From positions 1 to 64,000 of the forward strand of contig NZ_SZVW01000031.1 of the NCBI RefSeq assembly GCF_007655005.1: a DNA stretch of 64,000 nt, given 5' to 3'. The number at the start of each line of letters is the position of its first letter. Position 1 is the stretch's first letter. A program made the translations under genes and the position numbers. Shown here piece after piece: positions 26,165 through 34,767 of this stretch. The DNA comes from Streptomyces tibetensis. GTDB lineage: Bacteria; Actinomycetota; Actinomycetes; Streptomycetales; Streptomycetaceae. Below the pieces are notes generated by a model, which saw only the letters and a list, made by a program, of their open reading frames with translations, was not told the DNA's origin and searched no databases.

Positions 26165-27886
26165 CTAGCGCGGTGTCCGCGCGAAGCCGGCGAGGCTGGT
26201 GGAGACGGGCTCCGGCCGGCCGTTGTTCTGTACGGGCGCCGCGGTCAGGACATCCAGGTGCTGGTAGCCGTCCGCGACCACCGGGTGCAGGTCGGCCGGG
26301 ACCCGCCCGGCCAGCAGGCCCTCACCGGCGAGCACGGTGAGCACCGGGTTGGCCTTGAGCCCCTCGGGGTGGACGACGAGCTTCTTCACCTGCGGTGAGG
26401 TGGCCAGTTCGATGTCCGTGACCAGCTTGGTCGGGAAGTACTGCTCGGTGAAGTCCAGCGGCTGCTCGGCCAGGCTGCGGGCCAGTTGCCGCACATCGGT
26501 GACCTCCTCGCCGGCGCCGGTGAACGGGGTGCCGTCGGCCGACCGGTAGCCGGGGTCGTCCGCGTCGCCGACGCGGTCGTAGTTGCGCCACGTGTAGAGC
26601 GGACCGTGCGGCCGGTCCGGGATGGCCTTGTACGCGGTCCCGTACAGCCCCGGTCGGGCGTCGCCCCCGTTGGCGGCGGGGAAGCTCTTGTCGGCGATCG
26701 GTCCGCCGTCGAAGAAGCCGACACTGGTCTGCAGGAACGCCAGCGGGACGGAGTTGTCGTCCAGCAGCGCCCCGAGCACCGCCCCGTTGGTGAGCCGGAA
26801 GTCCCTCACCGCCGGCGAGCCGCTGAGGAAGGCGGCGGTGTCCTTGGCGAACAGGAAACGGTTGGTGGCCTCGATGTTGAGGTCGCGGGGCAGATAGCCG
26901 GGCAGGTCCGCCTCACCGTCGAGGTCCTTCAGGGCGCCCAGACCCGCGATGCCGAGCAGGGTCATGGTCTCGGGGTTGAGCAGCACCGGCGCGGACAGGG
27001 TGCGCGGCAGCACCCCGCTGTCCAGCCCGGCTTGCACGACGCCGTAACCGAGGCCGATGTCGGGCAGGTTGGTGTCGCCGGGAATGCTGCCGCTGAGGTC
27101 GCCCAGTGTGGTGGAGACGGTCGTGTCGAGGGCGAAGTAGCCGGCGCACTGGTTGTACCCGGCGTCGGCCGTGGTGGCGCGGTCGCCGTCGAAGTCGGCT
27201 GCGGCGAAGTACCCGGTGATGACGCCGCCCAGCGAGTGCCCGCCGCACAGCACCTTCCGCTTGCGCAGTGCCTGGGAGGGCAACTCGGCGGTGAGCAGGT
27301 CGTACTGGTCGCGTACGGTCTGCTCGATCCCGAGCTTCGCCATCCAGCCCAGTTGTGCGTTGCCGGTGTGGCCGCCGAAGGTGCGGCCGTCGACCTGCTT
27401 GCCGCGGTAGTAGTAGTCGACGGCGGTGTGCTGGTCGCCGGAGGCGATGCCGGTGCGGTCCTCCAGGCAGTTGGAGCGCCGGTCCAGCGCCCAGAACTCG
27501 ATGTGCTGCCCCTGCTCGGCGGCCCGCTTGACGGTGTTGCGGGCGACGCTGTCGAACGCTCCCGCCCCTTCCAGGATGCCGGGCTGGGCGATGAGGATCC
27601 GGTCCGCTTCGGCTGAAGCGGCCGGACCGTCGGCGGACCGGTAGCGCAGGTACGACAGCCGGTCGCAGGCCTCGGGGCGGGGCCCGGCCGACTCCGGCAG
27701 CGGCACCCTCACCCGCACCATCGACTCCGTCACCCCGGTCACCGGCGACGTCGACGTCACCGGCGTCTCGGTGCGCGTTCCCTCGGCGCGGGCGCCCGGG
27801 GCGGCGGCCGTGAGTGTCCCGGCGGTCAGCAGTACCGCGAGCACGGCACCGCGCCACTTCCCTCTGTTCATGCGATTCATGTCCAT
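26165..27886 (-). CDS. Secreted alpha/beta hydrolase (lipase-like)
   Basis: A 573-residue exported protein with a signal peptide (hydrophobic AVLAVLLTAGTLTAAAPGARA, cleavage near ARA-E at 35). It then carries an alpha/beta-hydrolase core with the nucleophile elbow LCGGHSLGGVITGYF near residue 220, preceded by a YDLLTAELP helix. The C-terminal part holds long insertions and a late His candidate in HPVVADGYQHLDVL near 541-554, suitable as the catalytic His. I can name no substrate. It faces the cutinase gene across a terminator, so it is not in the Pks13-like transcription unit, though its secreted ester-hydrolase nature fits the neighbourhood. Confidence 0.82.
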   Translation of the reverse strand: MDMNRMNRGKWRGAVLAVLLTAGTLTAAAPGARAEGTRTETPVTSTSPVTGVTESMVRVRVPLPESAGPRPEACDRLSYLRYRSADGPAASAEADRILIAQPGILEGAGAFDSVARNTVKRAAEQGQHIEFWALDRRSNCLEDRTGIASGDQHTAVDYYYRGKQVDGRTFGGHTGNAQLGWMAKLGIEQTVRDQYDLLTAELPSQALRKRKVLCGGHSLGGVITGYFAAADFDGDRATTADAGYNQCAGYFALDTTVSTTLGDLSGSIPGDTNLPDIGLGYGVVQAGLDSGVLPRTLSAPVLLNPETMTLLGIAGLGALKDLDGEADLPGYLPRDLNIEATNRFLFAKDTAAFLSGSPAVRDFRLTNGAVLGALLDDNSVPLAFLQTSVGFFDGGPIADKSFPAANGGDARPGLYGTAYKAIPDRPHGPLYTWRNYDRVGDADDPGYRSADGTPFTGAGEEVTDVRQLARSLAEQPLDFTEQYFPTKLVTDIELATSPQVKKLVVHPEGLKANPVLTVLAGEGLLAGRVPADLHPVVADGYQHLDVLTAAPVQNNGRPEPVSTSLAGFARTPR

Positions 27887-28065
27887 GCCACGGACGCTAG
27901 GGCGGTGGCACGACCGCTCTCAGGGAGTGCTGATGAGAACTCAGCTTCCGGATGGCGGCTTGTCACCGGCGCACAGCGCGCCCGGGCTCCGGCGCGAGAG
28001 GGGCCCGTACCGCTTCTGGAGGCCACCGAGCTGCGGTCCGGCCGTTTCGGGAGCATGGTGGGGCT

Positions 28066-28296
28066 ATGGACGGTCAACCCCCTGTGGTCGTGCAGCCGCC
28101 CGCGACGGACGGCGGACGGCTGGTGACCATCCACGGCGAGCGCATGGGCGTCGCCTACAGCCTCTTCGACGTGCTGGACCTGCTGCACCGCGAGGGCCTG
28201 CCCACCACCGACACGGCCGTCGACGACACCGAGCTGATCGAGTGGCAGGGCGGCGGCCCGTACGACTGGAACAGCGGGGCGTCCGACGAGGCGTGA
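28066..28296 (+). CDS. Small hypothetical protein, 76 aa
   Basis: A 76-residue acidic protein with LVTIHGERMGVAYSLFDVLDLLHREGL and a C-terminal LIEWQGGGPYDWNSG. The pattern is clearly protein-like, with good third-position GC. The family is unknown to me. ATG at 28066. It converges with the aldo/keto reductase six bases later. Confidence 0.65.
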   Translation: MDGQPPVVVQPPATDGGRLVTIHGERMGVAYSLFDVLDLLHREGLPTTDTAVDDTELIEWQGGGPYDWNSGASDEA

Positions 28297-28302
28297 GCCT
28301 GC

Positions 28303-29163
28303 TTACGCCGGCCCCGCGCCCCGGTCCTGCCCGGTCTCGGCCAACCCGTCGAGCCGGTCGCGCTGGGCGGGTGTCAGCTTCAGGCCGGCCGCGGCGAGGT
28401 TCTCCTCCAGGTGCTCGATCCGGGCCGTGCCGGGGATCGGCAGGACGACCGGTGCACGGTCGAGCAGCCAGGCGAGCGCGACCTGCGTGGGCGTGGCGCC
28501 GAGCTCGGCCGCGACGACGGCGATTCCGGCTTCGGCCCCGGTGTTCCCCCAGGCCACCGGCCGCCACGGCAGAAAGGCGATCCCGGCGGCGGCGCACGCG
28601 TCCAGCACCGCCTCGTGCTCCCGGTCGAGCAGGTTGTAGCGGTTCTGCACGCTCACGACGTCGACCAGCTCCCGGGCCCGCTCCAGTTCGTCGACGGTGA
28701 CCTCCGACAGCCCGATCCGGCCGACCAGGCCTTCGGTCTGCAGCTCGCGCAGGGTGCCCAGCTGGTCGGCGAGTGGCGTGTCGGGGTCGATGCGGTGCAG
28801 CTGGAGCAGTTCGATCCGCTCGGTCCGCAGCCGCCGCAGGGCCTGCCGGACCTGGTCGCGCAGGATCTCCGGCCGCCCGTCGAGCTTCCAGTCGCCGCCG
28901 GGGCCGGTGCGGGCGACACCCACCTTTGTGGTGATCAGCAGGCCGTCCGGGTAGGGGTGCAGGGCCTCGGCGAGGAGCTCCTCGTTGACCCCGCCGCCGT
29001 ACAGGTGAGCCGTGTCGATGAGCGTGACGCCCAGCTCCACGGCCCGTCTGGCCACCGCGAGGGCGTTCTCCCGAGCGGGGCCGGGTTCGGCCGGCAGGTG
29101 CATGGCTCCGAAGCCGAGCCGGCCTACCTCCAGATCCCCACCGATACGGAACGTCGATGACAT
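28303..29163 (-). CDS. Aldo/keto reductase
   Basis: A 286-residue aldo/keto reductase with GVTLIDTAHLYGGGVNEELLAEAL (catalytic Asp and Tyr), LLITTKVGVART (Lys), LLQLHRIDPDTP, SVQNRYNLLDRE and the cofactor-binding VLPIPGTARIEHLEENLAA. The ATG at 29163 gives the family's usual length and the FRIGGDLEVGRLGFGAM opening. It is divergent from the VOC-family gene at 29339. Substrate not predictable. Confidence 0.93.
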   Translation of the reverse strand: MSSTFRIGGDLEVGRLGFGAMHLPAEPGPARENALAVARRAVELGVTLIDTAHLYGGGVNEELLAEALHPYPDGLLITTKVGVARTGPGGDWKLDGRPEILRDQVRQALRRLRTERIELLQLHRIDPDTPLADQLGTLRELQTEGLVGRIGLSEVTVDELERARELVDVVSVQNRYNLLDREHEAVLDACAAAGIAFLPWRPVAWGNTGAEAGIAVVAAELGATPTQVALAWLLDRAPVVLPIPGTARIEHLEENLAAAGLKLTPAQRDRLDGLAETGQDRGAGPA

Positions 29164-29338
29164 GAGCCGCCGTCTCCCCTCATGGTCAAGAGGCAACGCT
29201 AGCAGGGCAGTTGGTCGCTGGAGCCGGCCTCGACGGCACCTCGGCCTTCCCGGGGCCCGGCACGCTCGACGAGCCCTTGCCGGTACCTGGCGATACGCTG
29301 CGCGAAAACGGCTCTTTGCCCACTTCTGGGAGGTTCCT

Positions 29339-29749
29339 ATGGCCTCGCGCCTCAACCCGTACCTCACCTTCAACGGCGACGCCCGGCAGGCGATGGAGTT
29401 CTACAAGGAGGTCTTCGGCGGCACCCTCGACCTCAACAGCTACGGAGAGTTCGGGCAGGCGGACGCCCCGAACGCCGACAAGATCATGCACGGCATGCTG
29501 GAAACGACCAGCGGCTTCACCCTGATGGGCGCCGACAACCCGCCGGGCATGCAGTCCGAGCAGGGCAGTCCCTTCTCCGTGAGCCTGAGCGGCGACGACG
29601 ACGCCGAGCTGCGCGGCTACTGGGAGAAGCTGTCCGAGGGCGGTTCGGTGTCGGTGCCGCTGGAGAAGCAGATGTGGGGCGACGTGTTCGGCATGTGCAC
29701 GGACCGCTTCGGCGTCCCGTGGATGGTCAACATCAGCACGGAGAGCTGA
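29339..29749 (+). CDS. VOC-superfamily protein (PhnB-like)
   Basis: A 136-residue single-domain protein of the PhnB/3-dmu-9 glyoxalase group within the VOC superfamily. It starts NPYLTFNGDARQAMEFYKEVFGG and ends MCTDRFGVPWMVNIS. The family's metal site is often degenerate, and most members have no known substrate. ATG at 29339; GGGAGG lies about nine bases upstream. A terminator with a T-run follows. Confidence 0.9.
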   Translation: MASRLNPYLTFNGDARQAMEFYKEVFGGTLDLNSYGEFGQADAPNADKIMHGMLETTSGFTLMGADNPPGMQSEQGSPFSVSLSGDDDAELRGYWEKLSEGGSVSVPLEKQMWGDVFGMCTDRFGVPWMVNISTES

Positions 29750-29790
29750 GCCACCGCACCCCCGACGGTCCCGGACCGTCCACCCGGAGG

Positions 29791-29830
29791 CCGCCCGTAC
29801 GCACCGCTCACCACCGGTGCGCACGGGCGG
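29791..29830 (+). terminator. Intrinsic terminator
   Basis: Arms CCGCCCGTACGCACCG and CGGTGCGCACGGGCGG (one wobble pair) around an eight-base loop, followed by CCCTCTTTTG. Confidence 0.85.
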
Positions 29831-29862
29831 CCCTCTTTTGTTGGTACGTCCTGACAAAGCTG

Positions 29863-29915
29863 TTGACATCCCCCCGGGGCAGCCGCATAGTACCTGCCAC
29901 TAGAGCGCGCTAGTG
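29863..29915 (+). promoter_or_regulatory. Promoter and LacI-type operator of the solute-binding gene
   Basis: TTGACA at 29863-29868 and CATAGT at 29886-29891 are 17 bases apart. At the expected transcription start lies ACTAGAGCGCGCTAGT (29899-29914), an inverted repeat ACTAG/CTAGT around AGCGCG. The identical 16-mer occurs at 32292 at the matching position of another promoter. The LacI-family regulator encoded at 31093-32157 lies between the two and is the likely ligand. Binding near +1 would block transcription. Confidence 0.75.
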
Positions 29916-30060
29916 ACGCGCTCCAGTCACCGAGTACACGGGGTCCGCACCCAGGACCGCCGCACCACCCATGACCGCCGCCGCCCCGGGCGCCCACCCC
30001 TCGCCCGCCTCCCGGCCGGGGCGCGGCCCCCTCGTCCCAGCACAGTGAGGTGCACCCGAC

Positions 30061-31065
30061 ATGCGCAGACACCACAGAGCCACCGCCCTGACGACCGCCG
30101 TCGCCGTCGGCGCCCTGCTCGCCGCAGGCTGCTCCAGCGGCTCCGGCGGGAAGAACTCCGAGGCCGGCGGCACCGACGCCATCGTGGGCAAGGCCACCAC
30201 CCCGCGGATGACCGTCGCCCTGGTCACCCACGCGGCGCCGGGCGACACGTTCTGGGACCTGATCCGCAAGGGCGCCCAGGCCGCCGCGGCGAAGGACAAC
30301 ATCAAGCTCGTCTACTCCAGCGACCCCGTCGCCGGGAACCAGGCCAACCTCGTGCAGAACGCGATCGACCAGAAGGTCGACGGCATCGCCCTCACCGCCG
30401 CCAAGCCCGACGCGATGAAGGGCGTCGTGGCGAAGGCCAAGGCGGCCGGCATCCCCGTCGTCGGCTTCAACTCCGGCCTGGACGGCTGGAAGAAGCTCGG
30501 CATGCTCGAGTACTTCGGCCAGGACGAGAACATCGCGGGGCAGGCGTTCGGCGAGCGGCTCGACCAACTGGGGGCCAAGCACGCCGTCTGTGTCGTACAG
30601 GAGCAGGGCCAGGTCGCGCTGGAGGCCCGCTGCGCCGGCCTGAAGAAGGGCTTCGACGGCACGACGGAGAACCTGTACGTCAACGGCACGGACATGCCCT
30701 CGGTGAAGTCGACACTGACCGCCAAGCTCCAGAAGGACTCCTCCATCGACCAGGTGGTCACGCTCGGTGCCCCGATCGCCCTGACCGCCGTGCAGTCGGT
30801 CAATGACGCCGGCAGCAAGGCGAAGGTCGCCACGTTCGACCTCAACAAGGAGCTCGTCGGCGCCGTCCAGGGCGGCAGCATCGAGTTCGCCGTCGACCAG
30901 CAGCCCTACCTCCAGGGCTACCTGGCCGTGGATTCACTCTGGCTGTACAAGACCAACGGCAACGTCAGCGGCGGCGGCACCGCGCCCGTGCTCACCGGAC
31001 CGGCGTTCGTCACGAAGGACAACGTCGGCAGCGTCGCCGAGTTCGCCGAGAAGGGCACGCGCTGA
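30061..31065 (+). CDS. Sugar-type ABC solute-binding lipoprotein
   Basis: A 334-residue periplasmic-binding-protein type I lipoprotein. The lipobox LLAAGCSS puts the lipidated Cys at residue 22. The mature part resembles ribose/inositol binders (MTVALVTHAAPGDTFWDLIRKGAQAAA, DGIALTAAKPDAMKGV, GFNSGLDGW). It is the only ABC component here: no permease or ATPase gene follows, and the next gene is a convergent regulator. It either serves a transporter encoded elsewhere or acts as a sensor. It is expressed from the promoter/operator just upstream, so it belongs to the same regulon as the 32352 operon. Confidence 0.9.
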   Translation: MRRHHRATALTTAVAVGALLAAGCSSGSGGKNSEAGGTDAIVGKATTPRMTVALVTHAAPGDTFWDLIRKGAQAAAAKDNIKLVYSSDPVAGNQANLVQNAIDQKVDGIALTAAKPDAMKGVVAKAKAAGIPVVGFNSGLDGWKKLGMLEYFGQDENIAGQAFGERLDQLGAKHAVCVVQEQGQVALEARCAGLKKGFDGTTENLYVNGTDMPSVKSTLTAKLQKDSSIDQVVTLGAPIALTAVQSVNDAGSKAKVATFDLNKELVGAVQGGSIEFAVDQQPYLQGYLAVDSLWLYKTNGNVSGGGTAPVLTGPAFVTKDNVGSVAEFAEKGTR

Positions 31066-31092
31066 CGGAAAGTGGCGGCGAGGGCACGCGCG

Positions 31093-32157
31093 TCAGGCCG
31101 GCCCCGGCTCCTTCAGGACCGGCCCGCTCGTCCCCCGCACCACGAGCTTGGGGTCCAGCACCGCCTCCCGCGGCTCCAGTTCTCCCTTCTCCAGCCGCTC
31201 GACGGCGAAACGGACGGCGTGCTCGGCCATCAGGGCGGCGTCCTGCCGGACGGTGGTCAGCCCGATCGGCATCAGGTGGGAGAGGTGACTGTCGTCGTAG
31301 CCGACGACGGAGAGGTCGCGCGGGACGTCCACGCCCGCCCGGGTCAGGGCCATCAGCAGACCCATCGCGCAGCGGTCGTTGCCGGCGAGGACCGCCGTCG
31401 GCAGCGGCTGCCCGCCGTCCCGCTCGGCCAGCAGCAGGCGGCCGGTCTCGATACCGGACTCCTCGGTGTGGTGACCGGGGATCACCCGCGCCTCGGCCTC
31501 AAGCCCGTGGCGGCGCATCGCGGCCCGGTAGGCACGCCGGCGCTCCGCCGAGCCGGGACCGCGTCCGCCGTCGATGTGCACGATCCGGCGGTGCCCCAGC
31601 TCCACCAGGTGGTCCATGGCCTGGCGGACGCCCTTGCCCTCGGCCGTGTGCACGAAGTCGACCCGGGCCTGGGGCACCCTGCGGCTGACCGAGACGGCGA
31701 CCGTGCGCTGCCCGAGTTCGTCCAGGTAGGCCGACTCGGCGTCCGGGCCGAGCAGGATCACCGCCTCACAGCGGTGGCTGAGCAGCGCCTCGACCGCCTT
31801 GACCTCGCTGCGGCCCCGGGTCGCCCCGGAGAGCAGCACGTCGTAGCCGAGGCGTTCGGCCTCGGGGTAGATGCCCGTGATGAGGTCCGTGTGGAACGTC
31901 TGCTGCACGGTGAACATGACGCCGAGCGTGCGGCTGCGGCCGCGGGCCAGCAGGCGGGCCGCGCTGTCGGGGCGGTAGCCGATCTCGTCGGCCACGCGCA
32001 GGACCCGCTCCCGGGTCTCCTGGCCGGCTCCGGCCTGGTTGCGGAAGACGATCGAGACGAGCGCGCGGGAGACGCCCGCCTTCTCGGCGACGTCCGCCAT
32101 CGTGGGCCGCTGCCTGCCCGATGCATCCACCTGTGAACCCACCCTCCGACGCCGCAC
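31093..32157 (-). CDS. LacI-family transcriptional regulator
   Basis: A 354-residue (maximal) repressor with the LacI headpiece PTMADVAEKAGVSRALVSIVF and the hinge region IGYRPDSAARLLARGRSRTLG, followed by a sugar-binding domain (VPRDLSVVGYDDSHLSHLMPIGLTTVRQ near the end). The start is uncertain: GTG at 32157, 32142 or 32130 are all in frame, and GGAGG sits too close to 32142. The HTH begins at about residue 19 of the longest form. It lies between the two promoters carrying the ACTAGAGCGCGCTAGT operator. It probably represses both, with an inositol-like or sugar-acid inducer. Confidence 0.92.
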   Translation of the reverse strand: MRRRRVGSQVDASGRQRPTMADVAEKAGVSRALVSIVFRNQAGAGQETRERVLRVADEIGYRPDSAARLLARGRSRTLGVMFTVQQTFHTDLITGIYPEAERLGYDVLLSGATRGRSEVKAVEALLSHRCEAVILLGPDAESAYLDELGQRTVAVSVSRRVPQARVDFVHTAEGKGVRQAMDHLVELGHRRIVHIDGGRGPGSAERRRAYRAAMRRHGLEAEARVIPGHHTEESGIETGRLLLAERDGGQPLPTAVLAGNDRCAMGLLMALTRAGVDVPRDLSVVGYDDSHLSHLMPIGLTTVRQDAALMAEHAVRFAVERLEKGELEPREAVLDPKLVVRGTSGPVLKEPGPA

Positions 32158-32255
32158 ACCCTACGGTGTGCCCCGGATTACGGGGCGCCCCGGATTACGG
32201 CGTGCCCCGGACCGGACCTCGCGCGAGGATCCTGCGATCTCCCGGCGACCAGCTA

Positions 32256-32307
32256 TTGACATGACATTTGGACAGGGGTCATCGTACTCGAACTAGAGCG
32301 CGCTAGT
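32256..32307 (+). promoter_or_regulatory. Promoter and second LacI-type operator
   Basis: TTGACA at 32256-32261, CATCGT at 32280-32285 (18-base spacing), and ACTAGAGCGCGCTAGT at 32292-32307. The operator is identical over 16 bases to that at 29899 and sits the same distance past the -10. It drives the four-gene catabolic operon from 32352. Confidence 0.75.
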
Positions 32308-32351
32308 AGCGCGCGACAGCCCGCGGAAACCGCAGCGCGAAGGACACCTCC

Positions 32352-33302
32352 ATGGCAACGGCGCCTCCCCCTCTCCGTACCACCGTCGGCAATCTGTGCC
32401 TCGGATCCGCCCCCGACTCCTGGGGCGTCTGGTTCCCCGAGGACGAGCACCAGGTGCCGTACACCCGCTTCCTCGACGAGCTGGTCCGGGCCGGATACGC
32501 GTGGCTGGAGCTGGGCCCGTACGGCTACCTGCCCACCGACCCGCAGCGGCTGAAGGCCGAGCTGGACGTACGAGGACTCCAGGTCTCCGGCGGTACCGCC
32601 TTCGGCGCACTCCACCGGCCCGAGGCGTGGGACGAGATGCTCGCCCATGTCCGGCAGGTCGCGGCCCTGACCGCCGCCGCGGGGGCGCACCACCTGGTCT
32701 TCATCCCGCCGATGTACCGGGACGAGAAGACCGGCGCGTTCACCGAGTCGCCCGAACTCACCGCCGGGCAGTGGGCCGGGTTCGGCCGGGCCGCGAACCG
32801 GCTGGGGAAGTTGCTGCTGGACGAGTACGACGTGCGGCTGGTGATCCATCCGCACGCCGACAGCCACGTCCAGACCCAGCCGGAGATCGAGCGGCTGCTC
32901 AACGAGTCCGACAGCCGCTACACCAACCTCTGCCTGGACACCGGGCATGTGGCCTACGGCGGCGGGGACAACCTCGATCTGATCCGCCGCTTCGGTGAGC
33001 GGGTCGGCTACGTCCACATCAAGCAGATGGACCCGGAGATCCTCGCCCAGGTCGCCGCCGAGGACCTGTCGTTCGGTGAGGCCGTCAAGCGCGGGGTGTG
33101 CGTGTCGCCGCCTGCCGGAGTGCCGAAGCCGGCCGATGTGGTCGCCGAACTGGCCCGGCCGGACGCCGAGTTGTTCGTGATCGTCGAGCAGGACCTGTAC
33201 CCGTGCGCTCCCGAGGTGCCGCTGCCCATCGCGGTCGGCACCCGTGAACACCTGGCCGGCTGTGGCCTGTCGGGTACCCGGCGCCCGAACGTCGACAGGT
33301 AA
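32352..33302 (+). CDS. TIM-barrel sugar isomerase/epimerase (IolE-like)
   Basis: A 316-residue AP-endonuclease-2 family TIM barrel. The opening GSAPDSWGVWFPEDEHQVPYTRFLDEL and GYAWLELGPYGYLPTDP are the pattern of inosose dehydratase (IolE) and close relatives. Metal-ligand candidates include His in VIHPHAD, Asp in CLDTGHVAYGGG, His in YVHIKQMD and Glu in FVIVEQD. It probably dehydrates or epimerises an inosose or keto-sugar in the cytoplasm. It is first in an operon with an MFS porter, a Gfo/Idh dehydrogenase and a second TIM barrel. Ten bases separate it from the porter gene. Confidence 0.88.
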   Translation: MATAPPPLRTTVGNLCLGSAPDSWGVWFPEDEHQVPYTRFLDELVRAGYAWLELGPYGYLPTDPQRLKAELDVRGLQVSGGTAFGALHRPEAWDEMLAHVRQVAALTAAAGAHHLVFIPPMYRDEKTGAFTESPELTAGQWAGFGRAANRLGKLLLDEYDVRLVIHPHADSHVQTQPEIERLLNESDSRYTNLCLDTGHVAYGGGDNLDLIRRFGERVGYVHIKQMDPEILAQVAAEDLSFGEAVKRGVCVSPPAGVPKPADVVAELARPDAELFVIVEQDLYPCAPEVPLPIAVGTREHLAGCGLSGTRRPNVDR

Positions 33303-33311
33303 GGAGCGGCC

Positions 33312-34745
33312 ATGGACGTCAGGGACGACACGACACCGTCCTCAACCCCCACCACAGTCGCGGCGGACGACGCCCCCGCGGCGGTCTCCCGGCGGCTGCG
33401 GGTCATCACGATCATCGCCACGTTCGGGGGCCTGCTCTTCGGCTACGACACGGGCGTCATCAACGGAGCACTGCCCTACATGACCGAGGACCTCGGACTG
33501 ACCCCGGTCACCGAGGGCATGGTCACCAGCTCGCTGCTGCTGGGAGCCGCGCTGGGCGCGGTGACCGGCGGCCGGCTGTCGGACGCGCGCGGCAGGCGGC
33601 ACTCCATCCTGCTGCTGGCCGTGCTGTTCTTCATCGGTGCTCTGGGCTGCACGCTCGCCCCGACGACCGCCGTGATGATCGTGGCGCGGTTCGTGCTCGG
33701 TCTCGCGGTCGGCGGCGCCTCGGTGACCGTGCCGGTGTACCTCGCGGAGGTGTCACCCGCCGAACGGCGCGGCGCCCTCGTCACCCGGAACGAACTGATG
33801 ATCGTCAGCGGTCAGCTGCTGGCCTTCACCTCCAACGCGATCATCGCGCGGGTCGGCGGCGAGTCCGGCGGTGTGTGGCGCTGGATGCTGGTCATCGCGA
33901 CCCTGCCGGCCGTGGCGCTGTGGTTCGGCATGCTGGTGATGCCGGAGAGCCCGCGCTGGCTGGCCTCGCAGAGCCGTTTCGGCGAGGCCCTCGACGTCCT
34001 GAAGCAGGTGCGCTCGCGGGCCCGGGCCGAGGCCGAGCTGAAGGAGGTCTCCGCGCTCGCCGTCAAGGACGAGCAGGCGAAGCTCGGCGGCTGGCAGGAC
34101 ATCAAGAGCACACCGTGGGTGCGCAAGCTGATGTTCGTCGGCTTCGGCATCGCCGTCGTGCAGCAGATCACCGGCGTGAACACGATCATGTACTACGGCA
34201 CGCAGATCCTCACCGACGCCGGTTTCGCCGCCGACAGCGCGCTCACGGCGAACATCGCCAACGGCGTGATCTCGGTGCTGGCCACCTTCGTCGGCATCTG
34301 GCTGCTGGGCCGGGTGCCGCGCCGCCCGATGCTGATGACCGGTCAGGTCGGCACGACACTCGCCCTGTTGCTGATCGGCGTCTTCTCGCTGGTCCTGCCC
34401 TCCGGGGACCCGAGGGCGTTCGCGGTGCTCGCGATGACGGTCACCTTCCTCGCCTTCCAGCAGGGCGCGATCTCTCCGGTGACCTGGCTGATGCTGTCGG
34501 AGATCTTCCCGATGCGGATGCGCGGCTTCGGCATGGGGGTGGCGGCCGTGGTGCTGTGGCTGACCAACTTCGTGATCGGGCTGGTCTTTCCCTCCCTGGT
34601 CTCCGGGATCGGGATCTCCAACACCTTCTTCCTGTTCGTGGTGGCGGGCCTGCTGTCCCTCACCTTCGTGAAGCGGTACGTCCCCGAGACCAAGGGCCGC
34701 ACGCTCGAGACCCTCGAGGCCGAGCTCCGGGCGCGCTTCTCCTGA
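33312..34745 (+). CDS. MFS sugar/inositol porter (sugar porter family)
   Basis: A 477-residue, 12-helix transporter. Sugar-porter signatures are present: GGLLFGYDTGVINGALPYM in helix 1, GGRLSDARGRRHSI between helices 2 and 3, PVYLAEVSPAERRGALVT, VVQQITGVNTIMYYGTQIL in helix 7, and the C-terminal RYVPETKGRTLETLE. It most resembles IolT/XylE-type proton symporters. In this operon it is probably the main uptake route, which makes the separate orphan ABC binding protein puzzling. Confidence 0.93.
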   Translation: MDVRDDTTPSSTPTTVAADDAPAAVSRRLRVITIIATFGGLLFGYDTGVINGALPYMTEDLGLTPVTEGMVTSSLLLGAALGAVTGGRLSDARGRRHSILLLAVLFFIGALGCTLAPTTAVMIVARFVLGLAVGGASVTVPVYLAEVSPAERRGALVTRNELMIVSGQLLAFTSNAIIARVGGESGGVWRWMLVIATLPAVALWFGMLVMPESPRWLASQSRFGEALDVLKQVRSRARAEAELKEVSALAVKDEQAKLGGWQDIKSTPWVRKLMFVGFGIAVVQQITGVNTIMYYGTQILTDAGFAADSALTANIANGVISVLATFVGIWLLGRVPRRPMLMTGQVGTTLALLLIGVFSLVLPSGDPRAFAVLAMTVTFLAFQQGAISPVTWLMLSEIFPMRMRGFGMGVAAVVLWLTNFVIGLVFPSLVSGIGISNTFFLFVVAGLLSLTFVKRYVPETKGRTLETLEAELRARFS

Positions 34746-34767
34746 CCAACCTCCGAGGAGTTTCACC

